Assembly: GCA_036937835.1 (NCBI GenBank)
Contig: CM072877.1
Location: 12,031,001 to 12,095,000 of the forward strand
DNA from: Pampus argenteus
Taxonomy: Eukaryota; Chordata; Actinopteri; Scombriformes; Stromateidae
Length of the DNA: 64,000 bases
Direction: 5' to 3'
Every line of letters begins with the position of its first letter. Position 1 is the first letter of the stretch. The notes under the pieces were generated by a model. That model ran no database searches and was not told the origin of the DNA. It worked only from the letters and a program-made list of their open reading frames with translations. This document shows, one piece after another, positions 26,307 through 39,556 of the stretch. The translations under genes and the position numbers were made by a program.

Positions 26307-26456
26307 TACACTCGATTAAACATTCACGGATGTGGAGCTGTGGAGCTAAAAATATAACACATGCTTGCTCGCTCTCTCTCTTGCTCTCTCTCTCTCTCTC
26401 TCTCTCTCTGTACCCCCAGCATCCATCCCTCAATTTCTCTTTCTCTCTCTCTCTCA

Positions 26457-26492
<36 letters not shown>

Positions 26493-29400
26493 TGTAGAAG
26501 CATCACAAAGTCATGCTAAGCTTGAGGGGCTTGGATTCAGATCAAAGCCAAAATTTGCAAGAAATGACACATGGATTCTACAAAGATGCAAACCAACGCA
26601 TGCAAATGCAAACACATACAAATGGGCAAATAAATGCTTGCTCTCAGCCTCTCTTATACACACACACACACACACACATGCATGTACATTTATTGTCAGG
26701 TATGATGACTAAAAAAAGTGTAGGTCTAAACGTCAAACATCTCTGAAAGTACTTCAGTAGAATGTAACTTTTGTACATTTCCATTTTACGTGTACTGCAT
26801 CTCAAATAAAATTGTACTTATTTGTAACTTTACTCTCTTCCTTTTATGTTACAGCTATTTACATAGAAGAAATATAATTAGCTCATGGAACATGGTGTTT
26901 ATACTCCACAGTATATAAAGGGTAAAATCCTACATCCATGTAAATGCCTTAGTAACAATAATCAATCAATATAGCTTATGTATGTATGTATGTATGTGGT
27001 TGTATTACAACAAAGAACCAATTCTGCATAATAAGAACTTATGATACATCTTGCATTTAGTACTTTTGTATATGAATGTAGGACTTTTAATTGTATGTTT
27101 TCACTTTAGGATTGTTACTTTTTTTTTAAAAGTAAGAAGCAAAAAGTATTTTTTTTTTGTACTAAAACTACAAACCACAACACACTGTCTAAGTCCCAAG
27201 GTAACCTAATGACAGCTGTTGCAACACTACCGAACATCCTTGTTTCCCTCTCATGTTCGACCTTGTTTATTCTCTACTATTTAAATAAAACACTTTCACG
27301 CCAAAGTCGTTTCGGATCTCGTTCCTATTCAATATCTCTGCAGCTCCGCTGTGCTGTGCTGTGGATGATTCATCCAACCTCTCACCGGAGGCTCATTGTG
27401 AACTTCAGAACACATCAGACGTCACACACAGGAGCCGTCAGCTCTCATAATGTCACACTGTAGTGTGCACGGGCATGAGATCCATCTCTCCTCTCTCTCG
27501 GGCTGTATCCTTCACTTTCCTCCTCACCCTCCCTCTCGCACACGTTTTACTTTACGCATTTACATAACTACTTACACACTCACATTTCACCAACATCTCA
27601 AGTGAAGTACTGAATATAAGATGATTAACAAATATGAAATATCTCATGAGATGAAGCCATTATTATTTGATTGAAATCTATATGTGCACACTAGACAGGA
27701 AGCTAATTCAAAGAGGAAATATCAATAATTGCTTTTGCCGTTTAATGACGGTTTTGAGGTCAAATGTAATCCTGTTTCATCCACTGCCATCAAGTGTGTT
27801 AAATGAGCTGTGAGATGTAGGATGGGGGAAGGAGGGGATTGATTGAATACGCTCTCATGCATTCATCATCATCTTTTTTTTTTTTCTTTTTTTAATGAGA
27901 ATGTGAATTGCTCTTATGCTGTTATTATAAGGCAAGATTTTGTGTGTTTTTATTTGCAAAGTGGAACGAAATGTAATCATTTCATGGTCAAGTAAGTTGT
28001 TTCTCTAAAATGAGTGAGTTCACATTGCAGTGTATCCTGATGCGGCGATAAAGAGATTAATACTGTGACCATGAGACTTTTTTTGTTTTGCGTAGATTTC
28101 TGTCGTCATCAGTCTAATCTGAAACCTCAGAGGCCAGTGAAGAAACATACAATGCGTACTTGCGTCATCTTCTGCTCGGGCTGAGACGTCACAGTTTTAT
28201 TCTACAGCTCGTTTATTCACTCGTATCAGAATAAAACGTTTATAGAGATCATTCTGGTATTTCAGTGTTGTATCACATAGTACAAATATATGTTAGTCTT
28301 ATTAAAAACAAATATTGATGTATCATTTAGGACAATTGAACCTTCTCTATTTTTCCTCTGACCCATTTATCTCTTGTCCTATGTCTCATTTTACTCTCTC
28401 CTGCACTCAATCCCTGTCTTACAGTATCTCTCACTCATTTCCTGTGTGTGCGCCTCAGGTCTCCACGCTTAAAATTATGCACACCAACTCTTATATATTC
28501 ACTGCCTAATCCTCATCTCAAAACAGGATTTAACCAAGGAGTGAATTTTCTACCTCATTCTGTGTCGGCACAGATATAAAAATAACCTTTCTGTGTCTAA
28601 AAATAGCTTGTTATACTCCAGACATACTGGAAGCATATGCTGTGGTGAATATGATGATGATGCTACACTCTTTTCCTTTCATCCCCTCTCATTTCTTTGT
28701 CCTTGGTTTAATCTTTTTTTTTCTTTTTAAAAGCATACAGTTTGTGTTTCTCTGCCTCTTTTCTCTCTGTTCATTCTCTCTCAGACGTCATCGCTGGTCA
28801 GTGTGACCGTGGCCCGAGGGAAAAGAGGGAGAGGAGGAAGAGAGATTTTGTAAGAGCAAAGAAAAACGGGGAATAACAGAGAGGAAACGTCAGTGTTTTT
28901 GAGTGCAGGGTGAGTAACAGTAAACCCATGACTAATCAGTCTTTTAGACCTTTCTTACATTGTCTTCAGTCAGATGGGAGCAATAAAGTGAGAGTTGATG
29001 AGTGTTTGTCTCAAAAAACAACCATCTGTCAGCAAAGTCATCGTCTTCCTATTCTATCCTGATTTATCCAGTTCTTTCAGTTTCTTTTCCTGCCCTTTCA
29101 CTTCTCCTGGCTCTCTGATGTGACATACAATTGAGTTAATCTCTTCCTCTCTCTCTCTCTCTCTCTCTCACTCTCTCTCGCTCTCTTTTTCTCTCTTTCT
29201 CTCTCTCCCTCACACACACACACATACTTCTTGAGTTCAGACGTAATAGTACAAACAGTGCTTGCTCCCTCTGCTGGTTAATACACATATCCTTTCATCT
29301 GGATTCAATTTAAAAAGAAATGTGCAATTTCCTTCATATCTGTTTCTCAGCAGTGAATAACACACCTCTCTCTTGATAATTTGATGATTCGATGATGAAA

Positions 29401-30861
29401 TGTATTACATTCCCAGATTTCCTGTGACAGTTTGTAGAGCAAGGTCATAGAAGGTCATTCATCGTCATTCAGAATCTCCTGAAATAGAAACTAGAAATAG
29501 AAATTTTCTACTGGGACAAAATAAAGAAAACTGCCAACGCTGTGCCCTTGATGAAGGTGTGTGGTGTAACCTTCACAGTTTAAAGGCCTGACGGTGCATA
29601 AATAAGTAAGCTTGTTGTTTTAAATATATGAAATTACATATGAAAAATTATTTATCTAATCATTGTATCACTACCTATAACTATTGAGCTGCAAAACACA
29701 TTCAAGCAGCAAACCAACATTTGTCCTTCTAACCCTCATACTAACCTCTCTTTATGTGATCGTGGTTCATCTCATGAATATGAATATGTGCATTATTAAC
29801 TGGTATCTTAGAGAAACATGTCTGCGTGTGCCAGGCTTTTATTCACCACTTCTCAAATCAGGTACCATGTTTGCCAAAGGATTTGAATATTTTTACCAAG
29901 ATAAAAAAAGAAAGAAGAAGAAAAAAAATGCTCTGCCCTCCTCCAGTCTCTCATAATCAGGTCTTGATGTGCTATTTTTAACCTCTTCCACTGGCAGCGA
30001 GTGAGTTCTGTTGGGGTTGTATGCAGATCTTGGTGTAAAAGAATATGCAACGAGTGTATAATATCTCATCTTGCACCCTGTTATGCTGCCATGTCTATTC
30101 AAGGAGCATTAAAAGCATATTGTTATGACTGTGTGGTCACGTCAACTGTGATGAAACAGCTTGTGTTTCATCACAGTGTTAAAAACATGTGCTCGCAAGC
30201 TGTCCTGTTATTAATTTATTTATATTTTTGGGGGAGGTACACACTTCTATTGTTTTCTTTCTTTTCATTCTCACACATACTTCATGAGCGACTGGGTGTT
30301 TCAGTTACCAAATATAGATTCATTATGTTCACAAAGTCGATCAGCTGTTTGACATTTGTGATTTGTTACCTGTGTCCTTCTGAAACATATCAAAAAAATC
30401 TTTCATTTTAAATGTAGATATGACAAAATTTCCACACAGGTCAGCAGCTCTACATGCTTTATATAGCACACTGCTGCATGGATTTTGCCTCACTGGAACC
30501 TGTAAGACTGATTGAAGCTCTGGCCTGGATTGAGAGGAGTTATTTCTGGAGCACATTAGTGCGAGCAGTAATTGTATGCGGTAATTGTCTCCTCTTGAGC
30601 TTTTTATCATCAACACTGAGAGAAGGATTTAGATGAAACAAGAAAAAAAGAAGAAGAAGGGAGAGATCTGACAATTACAGTTACAGTTACAGGAGGAAAT
30701 GTGGTACCTTTTAAGAACACTGATGTATTAGTAGGTCAACAGGTGATGCAGGGAAGAAGAGATATATCTTTTATGTGCCACTGATCCATATTAACAATGT
30801 TTTTGAGGCAAATTTAGCATTTAGATTGTATTAGAAATTCTTCCTTCAGTGTGTATCACTT

Positions 30862-30918
<57 letters not shown>

Positions 30919-32430
30919 TGTGTGTCTTTGTGAGTGACAAGCTCTCAACACTGAAAAGTTTTCCACACAGCAGGAAAGTTGATCCTCCTGCTGTTGCTCA
31001 GGTGACAGTCACAATGAAAGCGGCTGCATTCATATCAGGATGCTTGACAGACTGTAGCCCCCCCTGCCGTGAAAACTGATGGATACCAGATACATTCATA
31101 TAGGAGCCAGATTTGGACTGAAAACATACATCCATTTTTAATCTGCTCAACGTGGCTTATAAGGTTCCAGCTTCACCTGCATCTCACCTGGAAGCCTCCA
31201 CCTGCTGTCCACTAATGAATGCTTCAGCCAATTGAACACACTGCGATAGAAGAGCTGAATCACAAACTTTCACTTTGTTCAAAATGTTGTTGAAAATCTT
31301 ATATTGATAATTTTATTTTAATATTTAATTATTTATTTATTAAATCACATTACCTTACTGGTATTATTCTATTGATATAGAACTTTTCATTGTTTGTCAA
31401 GGTAACAATTCTTTATTTCCTAAATCTAATATTTAACCCCCAGCTGTCTGTTGGGGTTTTTCTGTCTCTCTCTGTCCTTTCTTTACACCTTGAAATTTGA
31501 CCCTTTGCACTGTGCTATACGACAAAACGCCCTCACATGTAACAGTGCATAAGTGAGCGTTGGGTAATATGATGATAGGACCCGTCTTTTTTTGTTGCTT
31601 TTCATAAGGAGAATCCCTCAAATGTTGATTTGATAAGCTCAAAGATAAAAAACAAAAAACTATAGGCTATAAATAAATGTGATGTGATTTTACATTCTCT
31701 ACTTTTAGATCTGTATCAAAAGTTAAATGTTCTGCTCGTGCCATCTTACCTGCCCAAACACTGACTTCACTATGGGGTGAAGACTAGAGTCATGCAAGGA
31801 TGGGGTCACGCTCAGTCTTTTGGATGCGCGGCTGGACGCTGGCTGGACAGGTGCGCTGGATGCAGGTGTGTCAGAGTTGAGACTGGAGGACGATCCGGTG
31901 ATGACTCTCTCCCGAGGTTCGAAGAAAAAAGCCGCATCGTCCTCTTGTTTCGGATAAGATGGAGTTGGAGAGGTCCTCCTGTCCGGCCGGCAGCCGCCCT
32001 GGTGATGCGCCGGAGGAAGCTCACCTCGAGAGGAGTCGTGGTGATGATGGGAGTGTTTGGACCTGGAGGACTTGCTGCGCTCTTTCTGATGCCGACTCGT
32101 CCTGTGCCTCATATCCTCCTGGGTGTAACCGTCATCCAGGAGGCTCTCCTGCCGTTGAGACTGGCTTTTCTGTACCCGGTGATCACCTAAATGTCGAGAG
32201 TCGGAGTGTCTTGGTTGGCAGAGGGGTCTCCGTGCACTGGTCTCGCTCTCCTCCGTCCAGCCTGCATCTTCGCTGCCTCCAGCTCCGGTGGAATGATGAT
32301 GATGGTGATGGTGATGATGATGACTGCGGTGACCGTGTGGACCATGATCCGAGTGCATGGACCTGCGGTTGAGACCCGATGATCTCAGCAGAGAAGTGGT
32401 CGAATCGCTTTTGGGCAGAGAGGAGCTCAT
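20023..32430 (-). CDS. cabp1: cabp1, caldendrin-type long isoform of calcium-binding protein 1
   Basis: CaBP1/caldendrin is a neuronal EF-hand sensor related to calmodulin that modulates Ca2+ channels and IP3 receptors. Exons: 31750-32430, then the shared exons 22133-22163, 21905-22048, 21545-21654, 21065-21139, 20837-20909 and 20023-20048, giving 379 aa (human caldendrin about 370). The first exon starts MSSSLPKSDSTTSLLRSSG, like human MSSHIAKSESKTSLL, contains a ten-histidine run and Ser/Arg-rich sequence, and ends SVFGQ. It joins DRQLRPEEMDE, as human SAFGQ joins DRSLRPEE. EF1 (DKDKDGFIGCKD), EF3 (DTNGDGQISTAE) and EF4 (DLNGDGHVDFEE) look Ca2+-competent. EF2 (NMNLGGHVDFED) lacks key ligands, as in the family. 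The last exon is only 26 nt and ends FVRMMSR. The caldendrin-like N-terminus separates it from cabp2, cabp4 and cabp5. Paralogue a or b cannot be decided here. Confidence 0.93.
20200..20410 (+). repeat. Dispersed repeat, copy in last cabp1 intron
   Basis: Shares GGTTGCCAGGAAA (from 20210) and TGCTAAACTAAGCTAAC (20332-20348), followed by a TAGCTTCATATT-type word, with the copy at 62571-62810 in the same order and orientation. The layout matches an abundant percomorph repeat known to me by its 'gctaagctaaccggctgctggctgtagcttcatattta' words. Class not assigned. Confidence 0.65.
23207..25567 (-). other. cabp1: cabp1 intron between the two short-isoform exons
   Basis: No other exon seen. The stretch directly above 23206 on the minus strand is pyrimidine-rich, as expected before an acceptor. 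A dispersed repeat fragment lies at 23650-23830. Confidence 0.6.
23650..23830 (+). repeat. Dispersed repeat fragment beginning TTAAAGGATAATTCTGG
   Basis: The start, TAAAGGATAATTCTGGTTTA, recurs with one mismatch at about 46115 (AAAGGATATTTCTGGTTTATT), 22 kb away, in the same orientation. The following words (GACGACCCACCACTGTGATTG, AAACCCAAATTACAATAAAC) agree with a common fish repeat I recall. Family not named. Confidence 0.5.
26088..26490. repeat. Microsatellite cluster upstream of the short cabp1 first exon
   Basis: Within 400 bp: (CT)12 at 26088-26111, (CA)16 at 26271-26302, (CT)13 at 26384-26409, then (CT)n running into (CA)18 at 26442-26490. A G12 run (25900-25911) and another (CA)n (26658-26678) flank it. 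On the cabp1 sense strand these read as GA and TG tracts, 0.5-0.9 kb above the MGNS start codon. Confidence 0.92.
26980..28800 (-). other. cabp1: cabp1 long intron, middle part
   Basis: Starts with a short (TATG)4 run. Otherwise AT-rich intronic sequence with pyrimidine-rich patches and no supportable exon on either strand. Confidence 0.5.
29149..29223. repeat. Interrupted (CT)n(CA)n microsatellite
   Basis: About 62 nt of CT repeats with a few G, A and T interruptions, then (CA)6. It lies in the caldendrin intron of cabp1. Confidence 0.9.
30865..30910. repeat. (TG)23 microsatellite
   Basis: A perfect TG run of 46 nt followed by (AG)4, in the caldendrin intron. Confidence 0.95.
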
Positions 32431-34650
32431 CGTTGGTTTTTTCTCTCGCTTGTCAGACTGAAAAGTGAAGCTGCTGGAGGCTGGAGGTCGAGTAAAGGAA
32501 AAGAAGGCAGTCCTCCCGCCACGTGCAGGTGTTCAGTATCAGCCAGACCCCCACCCCTCTCTCTCTAATCCGCATCCACGCAGCCGACCACCACTACACG
32601 GTCTGTGGTGATGAAGTTGATCGAGCATTTACAGAAAGTGTGATGTGCAGTGTGATCTGGCAGCCAGGCGGTCAGTCTGACGCTTCCCCGGGTGGCACCG
32701 CTAAGTTTGGATGACAGCACAGTGTTGCCTGGTGTCACACGCAGTAGTATTCCTCGCATTAACATGAACATTTTCCCTTTTATTTAATAGTAAAAAAAAA
32801 AAAAAAAACTGAAACATTATTTGAGCGTCTCTGTTAAGACTTAATTAACATGATTAACTGTCAAAAAAAAAAATCTTTAAATATATAGAAAGAGGCGCTT
32901 AAAACTCAACAAGTGGCCGCTGTGATATTAATGCCAGTGGTGTTTCTCAAGAACACGTTAGAGACACGTCCTGTAGAGTTGAAGGAGAAGGAAAACATTT
33001 GAAATAACCTGTTTGGATCAATGCAAAGATAAAATAAATTCATGCAAATGAGAGTGAGAGTAAAACAGAATGACTTGAATAATTTATAGTTTGTAGGTGT
33101 TTTGAGATATAAGCAATAACCTTTTTGGAACCAGACAGTCATCAGACAGTTTGGAACAATCAATTTGTGAAATGAATAAGATTAGACTAGAAAATCGTCA
33201 AATACAATGACTATTTTTAAAGGTTTGAGTTTTATGATGTGGGCAAGTTATGTCATCATTTCTATACTAAAAGACTTAAAATGGCAAATCAAAGAAAAGG
33301 AAAAACACTGCAATAAAAAAAGAACGTGACAGTCACTACACTCTCATCCCAGCTGAACACCCAGGGTCATGATTCTCACAGCAGATGTCCAGGGATGCAG
33401 GGCAAAAATATGTGATGATGTTAATACATGGAGCCAATTAGACACCGAGGCTCTCACGAACTGTGTTTCACAGTGTAAAGCTGAGAAACGAGCAGATTTT
33501 GCTCTCTTCTCTCAGGGGAATTTTTGTTCTCTGACATCTGTGTCTCTGCCTCTTCTGCTCCAGGGAGAAGCAAAGTATCTTTACTCCATCGCTCCCACAT
33601 CCCTTGAGCTTTAGCCTGCTTTAACTTCCTCTGCTACCTTTTTATCTTCCGTGCATTTTAAGTGTAGTCACCAATTCTGAGCCAATGTTATCCTGACAAT
33701 TATTATCAGGTGTAGCCATATCACTTATCACTATTGGCTGCATCTTCCTATAAACAATCTCTCCTTTGTTATGATCATTAATGTTTTCCTTTTAACTTTG
33801 GCTCAAGGTAGTCAGAGCTGCTGATTTTTTTAGAACCTATCATGCCTATAAAAGGTATTAATCTTGTTTATTGACACAATTTTAATCTATAGCACTTTTC
33901 GTTCTCTATATAGCTCTTCATGCATCCCTCCCTTTTCCCGTTATGTAGACGCTGGGCTGCAGCAGGGGACATACAAGCCTCAGGGTGTAATATGGCCCAT
34001 TTAATGTCCACAGAGACAGAGAGAAAAAAAAGAAGAAAAAAAACAGGAAAATTTGGTGTGCAGTAATAAAAAAACACATTTTCTAAAAAACTGAAATAAC
34101 AGGAATAACCAGGAAAGGAATATAAGACTAATTTTAAAAAGGATGACGCAGGAAATGTGCTAATCTAGAAAAAAAAAAAAAAATCACGTTTTTTTTTTTT
34201 TACTCATTCTGGGGCTATGTGACAGTCTATTTTTGTTTTAACTCCCCCAACCCTTCCCACCCCAACATCACCCACTCCAACTCTCAGCAGGGTCAGATGA
34301 CCAAACTAACTTTTGTGGCAAGAGCTGAAGCGCATGCAGCTGCTGCTCCGTGTTCACAAACAGGCAAATTATATTGAGGATACAGTTTATAATGTGAGTT
34401 ATAATCAAGGGTTTTTATTTTTATTTTATCCTGTAATCTTCAGAATAAGTGGATTAAGTGGACCTTGAGATTGTTTCTGTTTCAAAGACCAATAATTTGA
34501 AGAAATATTTTTGGCATTCATAAATGATTAAAATATAATTTTGAGAAACTGGGTCACTGTAGCAGTCCCAGGGATGTTTGTCCAGAGCACAGCTGTGGAT
34601 CAGAACCCAAAACTAAACATAATGAAGTATGAAAACATAAGAGAAACCTC

Positions 34651-34720
34651 TTGTCCATCCGTCCATCGGCCATCTATTGTTTATACCTGCCTATAATTTG
34701 CAGGATTATTAGGGGCAACC
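34651..34720 (-). repeat. Degenerate fish repeat fragment (CCATCCGTCCATC end)
   Basis: The words TGTCCATCCGTCCATCGGCC and TTTATACCTGCCTATAATTT resemble the 'ccatccatccattatctataccgcttatcc' end of the common teleost repeat also represented, in the opposite orientation, at 13331-13463. Confidence 0.45.
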
Positions 34721-37369
34721 TTTTCTATACCATCACAATCTTATAGTCTTTTTGGAAATCTTTCAGTTTTGATAACTGTTTGAAAATCTTAACACACTCC
34801 AAATTAAAGATTTAGATATATTCTGGGAGAAAGGATTGTGCTCCATACAAACAAATGTTTTGACTTGATATTTTAAATATGAGAGATATTAACAGAAACT
34901 AACAGAAATTAACAAAAGAGAGAATAATTACAAAAAAAACTGAAAAAGAATTTGTTGTTTATTTTTGTGACATTCTCATGCTTCTTATATTTCATGCCAA
35001 TATAGCACTTTTAAAGTAGAAATGCAGCACCACACACTGTGCTTTTTTTTACCATTGTACTCATGAATGGTTCCTTCTCACTGACTCTTATCTCTGACTG
35101 GATCTTGCTTCCCCATTAACTTTGTCCCATGGCACAATTTGGTACGACTGAAAGATTAATCAGCAGGGTAAATAATTAACCACACAGCAGCTTGGGTACT
35201 ACAAGGTCTCCTTCATCTAATGAGCAGTTTCTGTAGGGCGTACATCAACAATAAAACAATACAATCAGGATCACCGCATGAACCCAGAAAATTGATACTT
35301 TGGCAAAACCTAAGTTTCAAGTTGAAAGCCTGGCTATCATCAACTAACTGATATGATACTTAACTGAATGCTCTAATGAACCGCATCAAATAATAAATTA
35401 TTAATTCATAAAGTCTTTCAGTTCCTCTTAACCTTCAATGCAGCTGACACCTGACACTTGGAGAAGTTTGACTTTCATGTCGTGATGCTTAAACTATCCA
35501 GCTTTTAATGGATCTTCACAGTTTATTATGTATAATGAAAATAATCCTCGTGGTTTTAATTCAGTCTCACAACACAAGTAGATGATAAATAGTTCAATAG
35601 GAGAAAAGATGAACGCAGAAAATATATAAATAAGCAATAAGACACCATAACGTGCTGAAAGGTCTTCTGAAGTAATTTTTAAACTTTTAAAACATATACA
35701 GACTCAATTTATTACTGTCCACAGTCAAAAGATGACCCACTAATGGAAACAGGAGGTTCCAAACAAATCATTGTTGTTGTCCTCACTCCCCAATGTTTGT
35801 CTTACACTGTGGTGTTATCAGCATATTTCATCATATTGTTATTTTATGCATATGGCAGCATGGTCCTGGGAGAAAAAGCTGTTATAGATTTAGATATTAG
35901 AGCATCAACAGCAACACAACTGTATTAACTTCTGATAATCTCTAATAATCTGATACATACACATATTACAATTCTTCAGTATCTTGTATTTTATAAATGA
36001 CAAACCAGCTTGTATTTCATTCAAGTCGGAGCCAAATGGAAGTAATCTGTAGGACAGGATGGTTTCTTTAGTAAAGGCACAGAGGATGGGATGTCTCTCG
36101 GTCCCACAGATATCCACAGGAACAGGTTTTGTGTTTATATTATCTGTTGGGTCTCAGAGGTACACATAGGGAAGCAGGAATGCATCCTCCTCCCTACTTT
36201 GAAATGTCCGGCGTTTGTGTTACTCCTGTTTACGCTATCTCCCCTTTTCCTGTCTTTTGATTTTCTGGGAACATATGACCCTGGGAACATAGGGTTAACT
36301 TCGCTGAAATGACGAGGACACCTAAATGGAACAGAGCCATCATTCATTTTGATTACCTCTGTACATTCTCCAAGGCCAAAAGACAGAACCATTCATATCT
36401 TGTTGCCCAATAGTGAAACCAGTGTTACAAGGTATGGTGCCAATGTGTCTGACCAAGAAGGAAATTGTTTAATTTGGGTGCCAAACTAAATAATTGTGGA
36501 AATCAGTGTTCTCAGTGAATGTCTGAGAGGGAGAGAAAAAAGGTTGATGAACTGTCTGTTTAGGCCTTAAATAGGCCAGGTGGAGGTCTACTTTATATTA
36601 TAATTAACAAGTCACCCTTAATGAACAGAATATGGGATTGTTTTTACACAAATATGAATATTTTACTCACACATTAGTAACTTGTCACTAATAGCTTATT
36701 GGCCACATTGGATTAAAAGACTAGGAGATATAGAAATGTGCTTGTGTGCTGATTTCCAATCAGCCGCGTCTGTATGAGGGAGGTGTTAATTCCCTTCATC
36801 TTAAACTGCTTAATTTCTACCCACTCTGGTAATGGTTTCATCGTGGTAAATGGCAAGCTAGCTCCGTTCAGTCAGTGTTACCGTCACCATACGCAGGAGG
36901 TGTTTTTCAATTTGAATGTGGCAGATAAAGGGAGTGAGATCAAAACCTACTAATGACATTTGTACTGATAAATAATATGCACACAAGACACAATCAGTAT
37001 ATTTATAGTGACTTAGTGGCCCAATAGCATAGGCAATGTTACTTATTATTAATAATATATTCATATAAAATAAATCAAATCAGTAAATGTCATGTTTATT
37101 CAAATGTATTTATTTTTTTGCAGTAAACAGTGACAAATAATGAAACGGCATGTATAATTGTATAAAAAAATTACAAAACATAGTTGCATAAGTGCTGCAA
37201 AGACTTTGTGGGATTGTATAATTTTGGCATGACGCATTGTCTGTGTAATCAGTGTGTAATGTAGGTTCTCTAGAACGTGCTCACACGTCTTCGCTCTGCT
37301 GTTTTTCTGCTCTTGAGGTCTCATTGTTTTGATGCCATTACAGAAGTTGTGTCAGGGAATTTTTCATAT

Positions 37370-38190
37370 AGAGCAGGTCTAGACTGTACTCAAAATTATT
37401 CACAGAGAACCAACATTCCCCCATGAGCAAACACTTGGCGACAGCAACAAGGTAAAAAACTCCCTTTTAACAGGAGGGAACTGGGCTCTGGGTGAGTGAG
37501 AGAGAGAGAGGGAGAGAGAGAGCAACATAGCACATTGCAAGTTTCACATGTTTCACATAATGTTTAGTAATTCAATAGCTCTGGAGGGACAAATACCTCC
37601 AGAAAGCAACAGGAGCAGAGAGCCAAGCGCAAAACTATGGGAGAGAGAAGTTGTCAAGTTAGTAAAATGCATTAGTGGAACAAAAATGCATACAGATTGA
37701 GGGGGAGAAGAGGAGAAAGGAGCTCCATGCATTATGGGAAGTCCCTCAGCAGTCTAACTAATAGTCAAAGCCAAGCCTGAATCAAGCCCTACATTTTACC
37801 TAAAGGAGAGTTTTAAGCCTACTCTTAAAAGTGTCTGCCTCCTGGACACCAACTGGAAGATGATTCCACAGGAGAGGAGCCTGATTGTTGAAGGCTTTGC
37901 ATCCTGTTCGAGTTCAGGAGACTCTAGGAACATGTAAGCCTGATTTTGGGAGCAAAGTGTTATAGTGGCGTAATAGGGTGATATAAGCACTTTAAGATAT
38001 GATAGTGCCTGACAGTAAAGGGCTTTGCAGGTAAGGAGAAGAATTTTAAATTGTATTCTAGATTTTAAAGGGAGTCGGTACAGAGAAGCCAATATGTGAG
38101 TAATATGATCTCTTTCCTAGTTCTTGTTAGTACACGTGCAGCATTCTGCATTCTGCTCCGGAGAGTCTTTACATGTTGGGGCAGACTAAA
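37370..38190 (+). repeat. Dispersed percomorph-type repeat, about 0.8 kb
   Basis: A series of words in fixed order matches a very abundant fish repeat: AACTCCCTTTTAACAGGAGG, CATTATGGGAAGTCCCTCAG, AAGGAGAGTTTTAAGCC, GATTCCACAGGAGAGGAGCC, AGAAGAATTTTAAATTGTAT, AGAGAAGCCAATATG, and GCAGCATTCTGCATT near its end. It contains a GA-rich patch near 37500. No intact protein is encoded. The assignment comes from memory of the consensus; transposon class is undecided. Confidence 0.7.
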
Positions 38191-39556
38191 AATGAATCAT
38201 GAAAAGGTTACAAACTTCAAAAAGGGAAATGACTCTGACTGGCAGATCTCTTGAACTAAGAGCTGTAAAACTGCAGTGCACATATAGTGGGTGAATTTGA
38301 GTGAATATGGGCTGGCATGGGTGAGTGGGGAGGATCAGTATGATGCAGAAAGGGCAGAATAATAACTATGCGCTATTTATAGAAATGAAACAACCTACAG
38401 TGTATCCTCTCAAATTTTGCTCGTGTACCCTCTCTGCTTGACTCTATTTTATTGAGATTAATTGCCTTCATGATCGAAAATAACCTCAATTATCCAACTT
38501 CTGATTACAATGCAGTGAGTAGACATTCACATCCTGTTATAATGTACTGTAGGTCATGTGGCTTTGACACTGAGCTTGTGCAACATTAATTAACATACAT
38601 GTGTTTTCTGGCTATTTACAGGTCTTTTAAAGGTCATTAGTTGCTAGAACAAATTCAGCTATAACAAATGCTATGGAATATGTGTCCCGTGGCGAGAGAA
38701 AGGTTAGTATTTCTGTCTGAATGTTTTTTAATGTGCAATCTCATGTTTTAAAATCAAACTAATGTCTGTCTGAATGACGGGTGCCAAAAACACTACAGAA
38801 GCAATAAATAGGAAGGTGATCACAGGAGCCTGGAGGTTTACATCTGAAAATAAACACACCGTCTCCCCCTTGTGTTAAAGTTACAACTGACCATTGGCAG
38901 CAATGTGCTCCTGCTATACAACACCAAAAGCATGTTATATCATAAAGGATTATGCATCATTTGTTATGAGTTATTTTGTTTGAACTAAAACACAACTCCG
39001 TCTTTTACAAATATTGCGCTATTTGAAAATTGCAAATAATGAGATAAATTGTCACAGAGCACCTTTGATAAAATATCTACACAGTGAATGGCGATAATGG
39101 TAATGTGCAAAGTACAATCAATTCTGTCAAATTTAGTAAACAATAAGCAATATACTGGCACCGTGGACAGCGGCAGTAGATGCCAGTTTTGCTAGAGCAC
39201 ATTCAGCACCTTGGTCAGCGCCTGCCACACTTGATCGGGGGTGGCATGTTGAGGGCATTTCAAGTACGGTAGCCCTTCAGTAGTCATACTGCAGGCCTAC
39301 AAAACCACGGCAGAGAGCACAATGGTTTGGGTTAGGGCAAAAAAAAAAAAAAAGTCAACAATCATCAAATCGTGTCATTTCAACATGAAACGCCTTTAGG
39401 AGGTATCAATGCTTGCACTATATCAATCAGGATATAGCAGCATCGTCACAAGATATTTATCATCCCACAGACTAACCATGTCTGTGTGCAATTAGCTAAT
39501 GGATTACAGGATTAGCTGAATTCCTGTCTGGCAGATCAGAGGCTACATACATACAG

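Noticed and set aside
26051..26712. Several overlapping frames rich in CV, SL, HT or RE dipeptides
   Set aside because: They are translations of CT/CA microsatellites with no non-repetitive conserved part.
31777..32382. Three overlapping + strand open frames of 63-137 codons
   Set aside because: They lie antisense to the caldendrin-type first exon of cabp1, which has clear homology and correct splice phase. The poly-Met run is the complement of the His codons.
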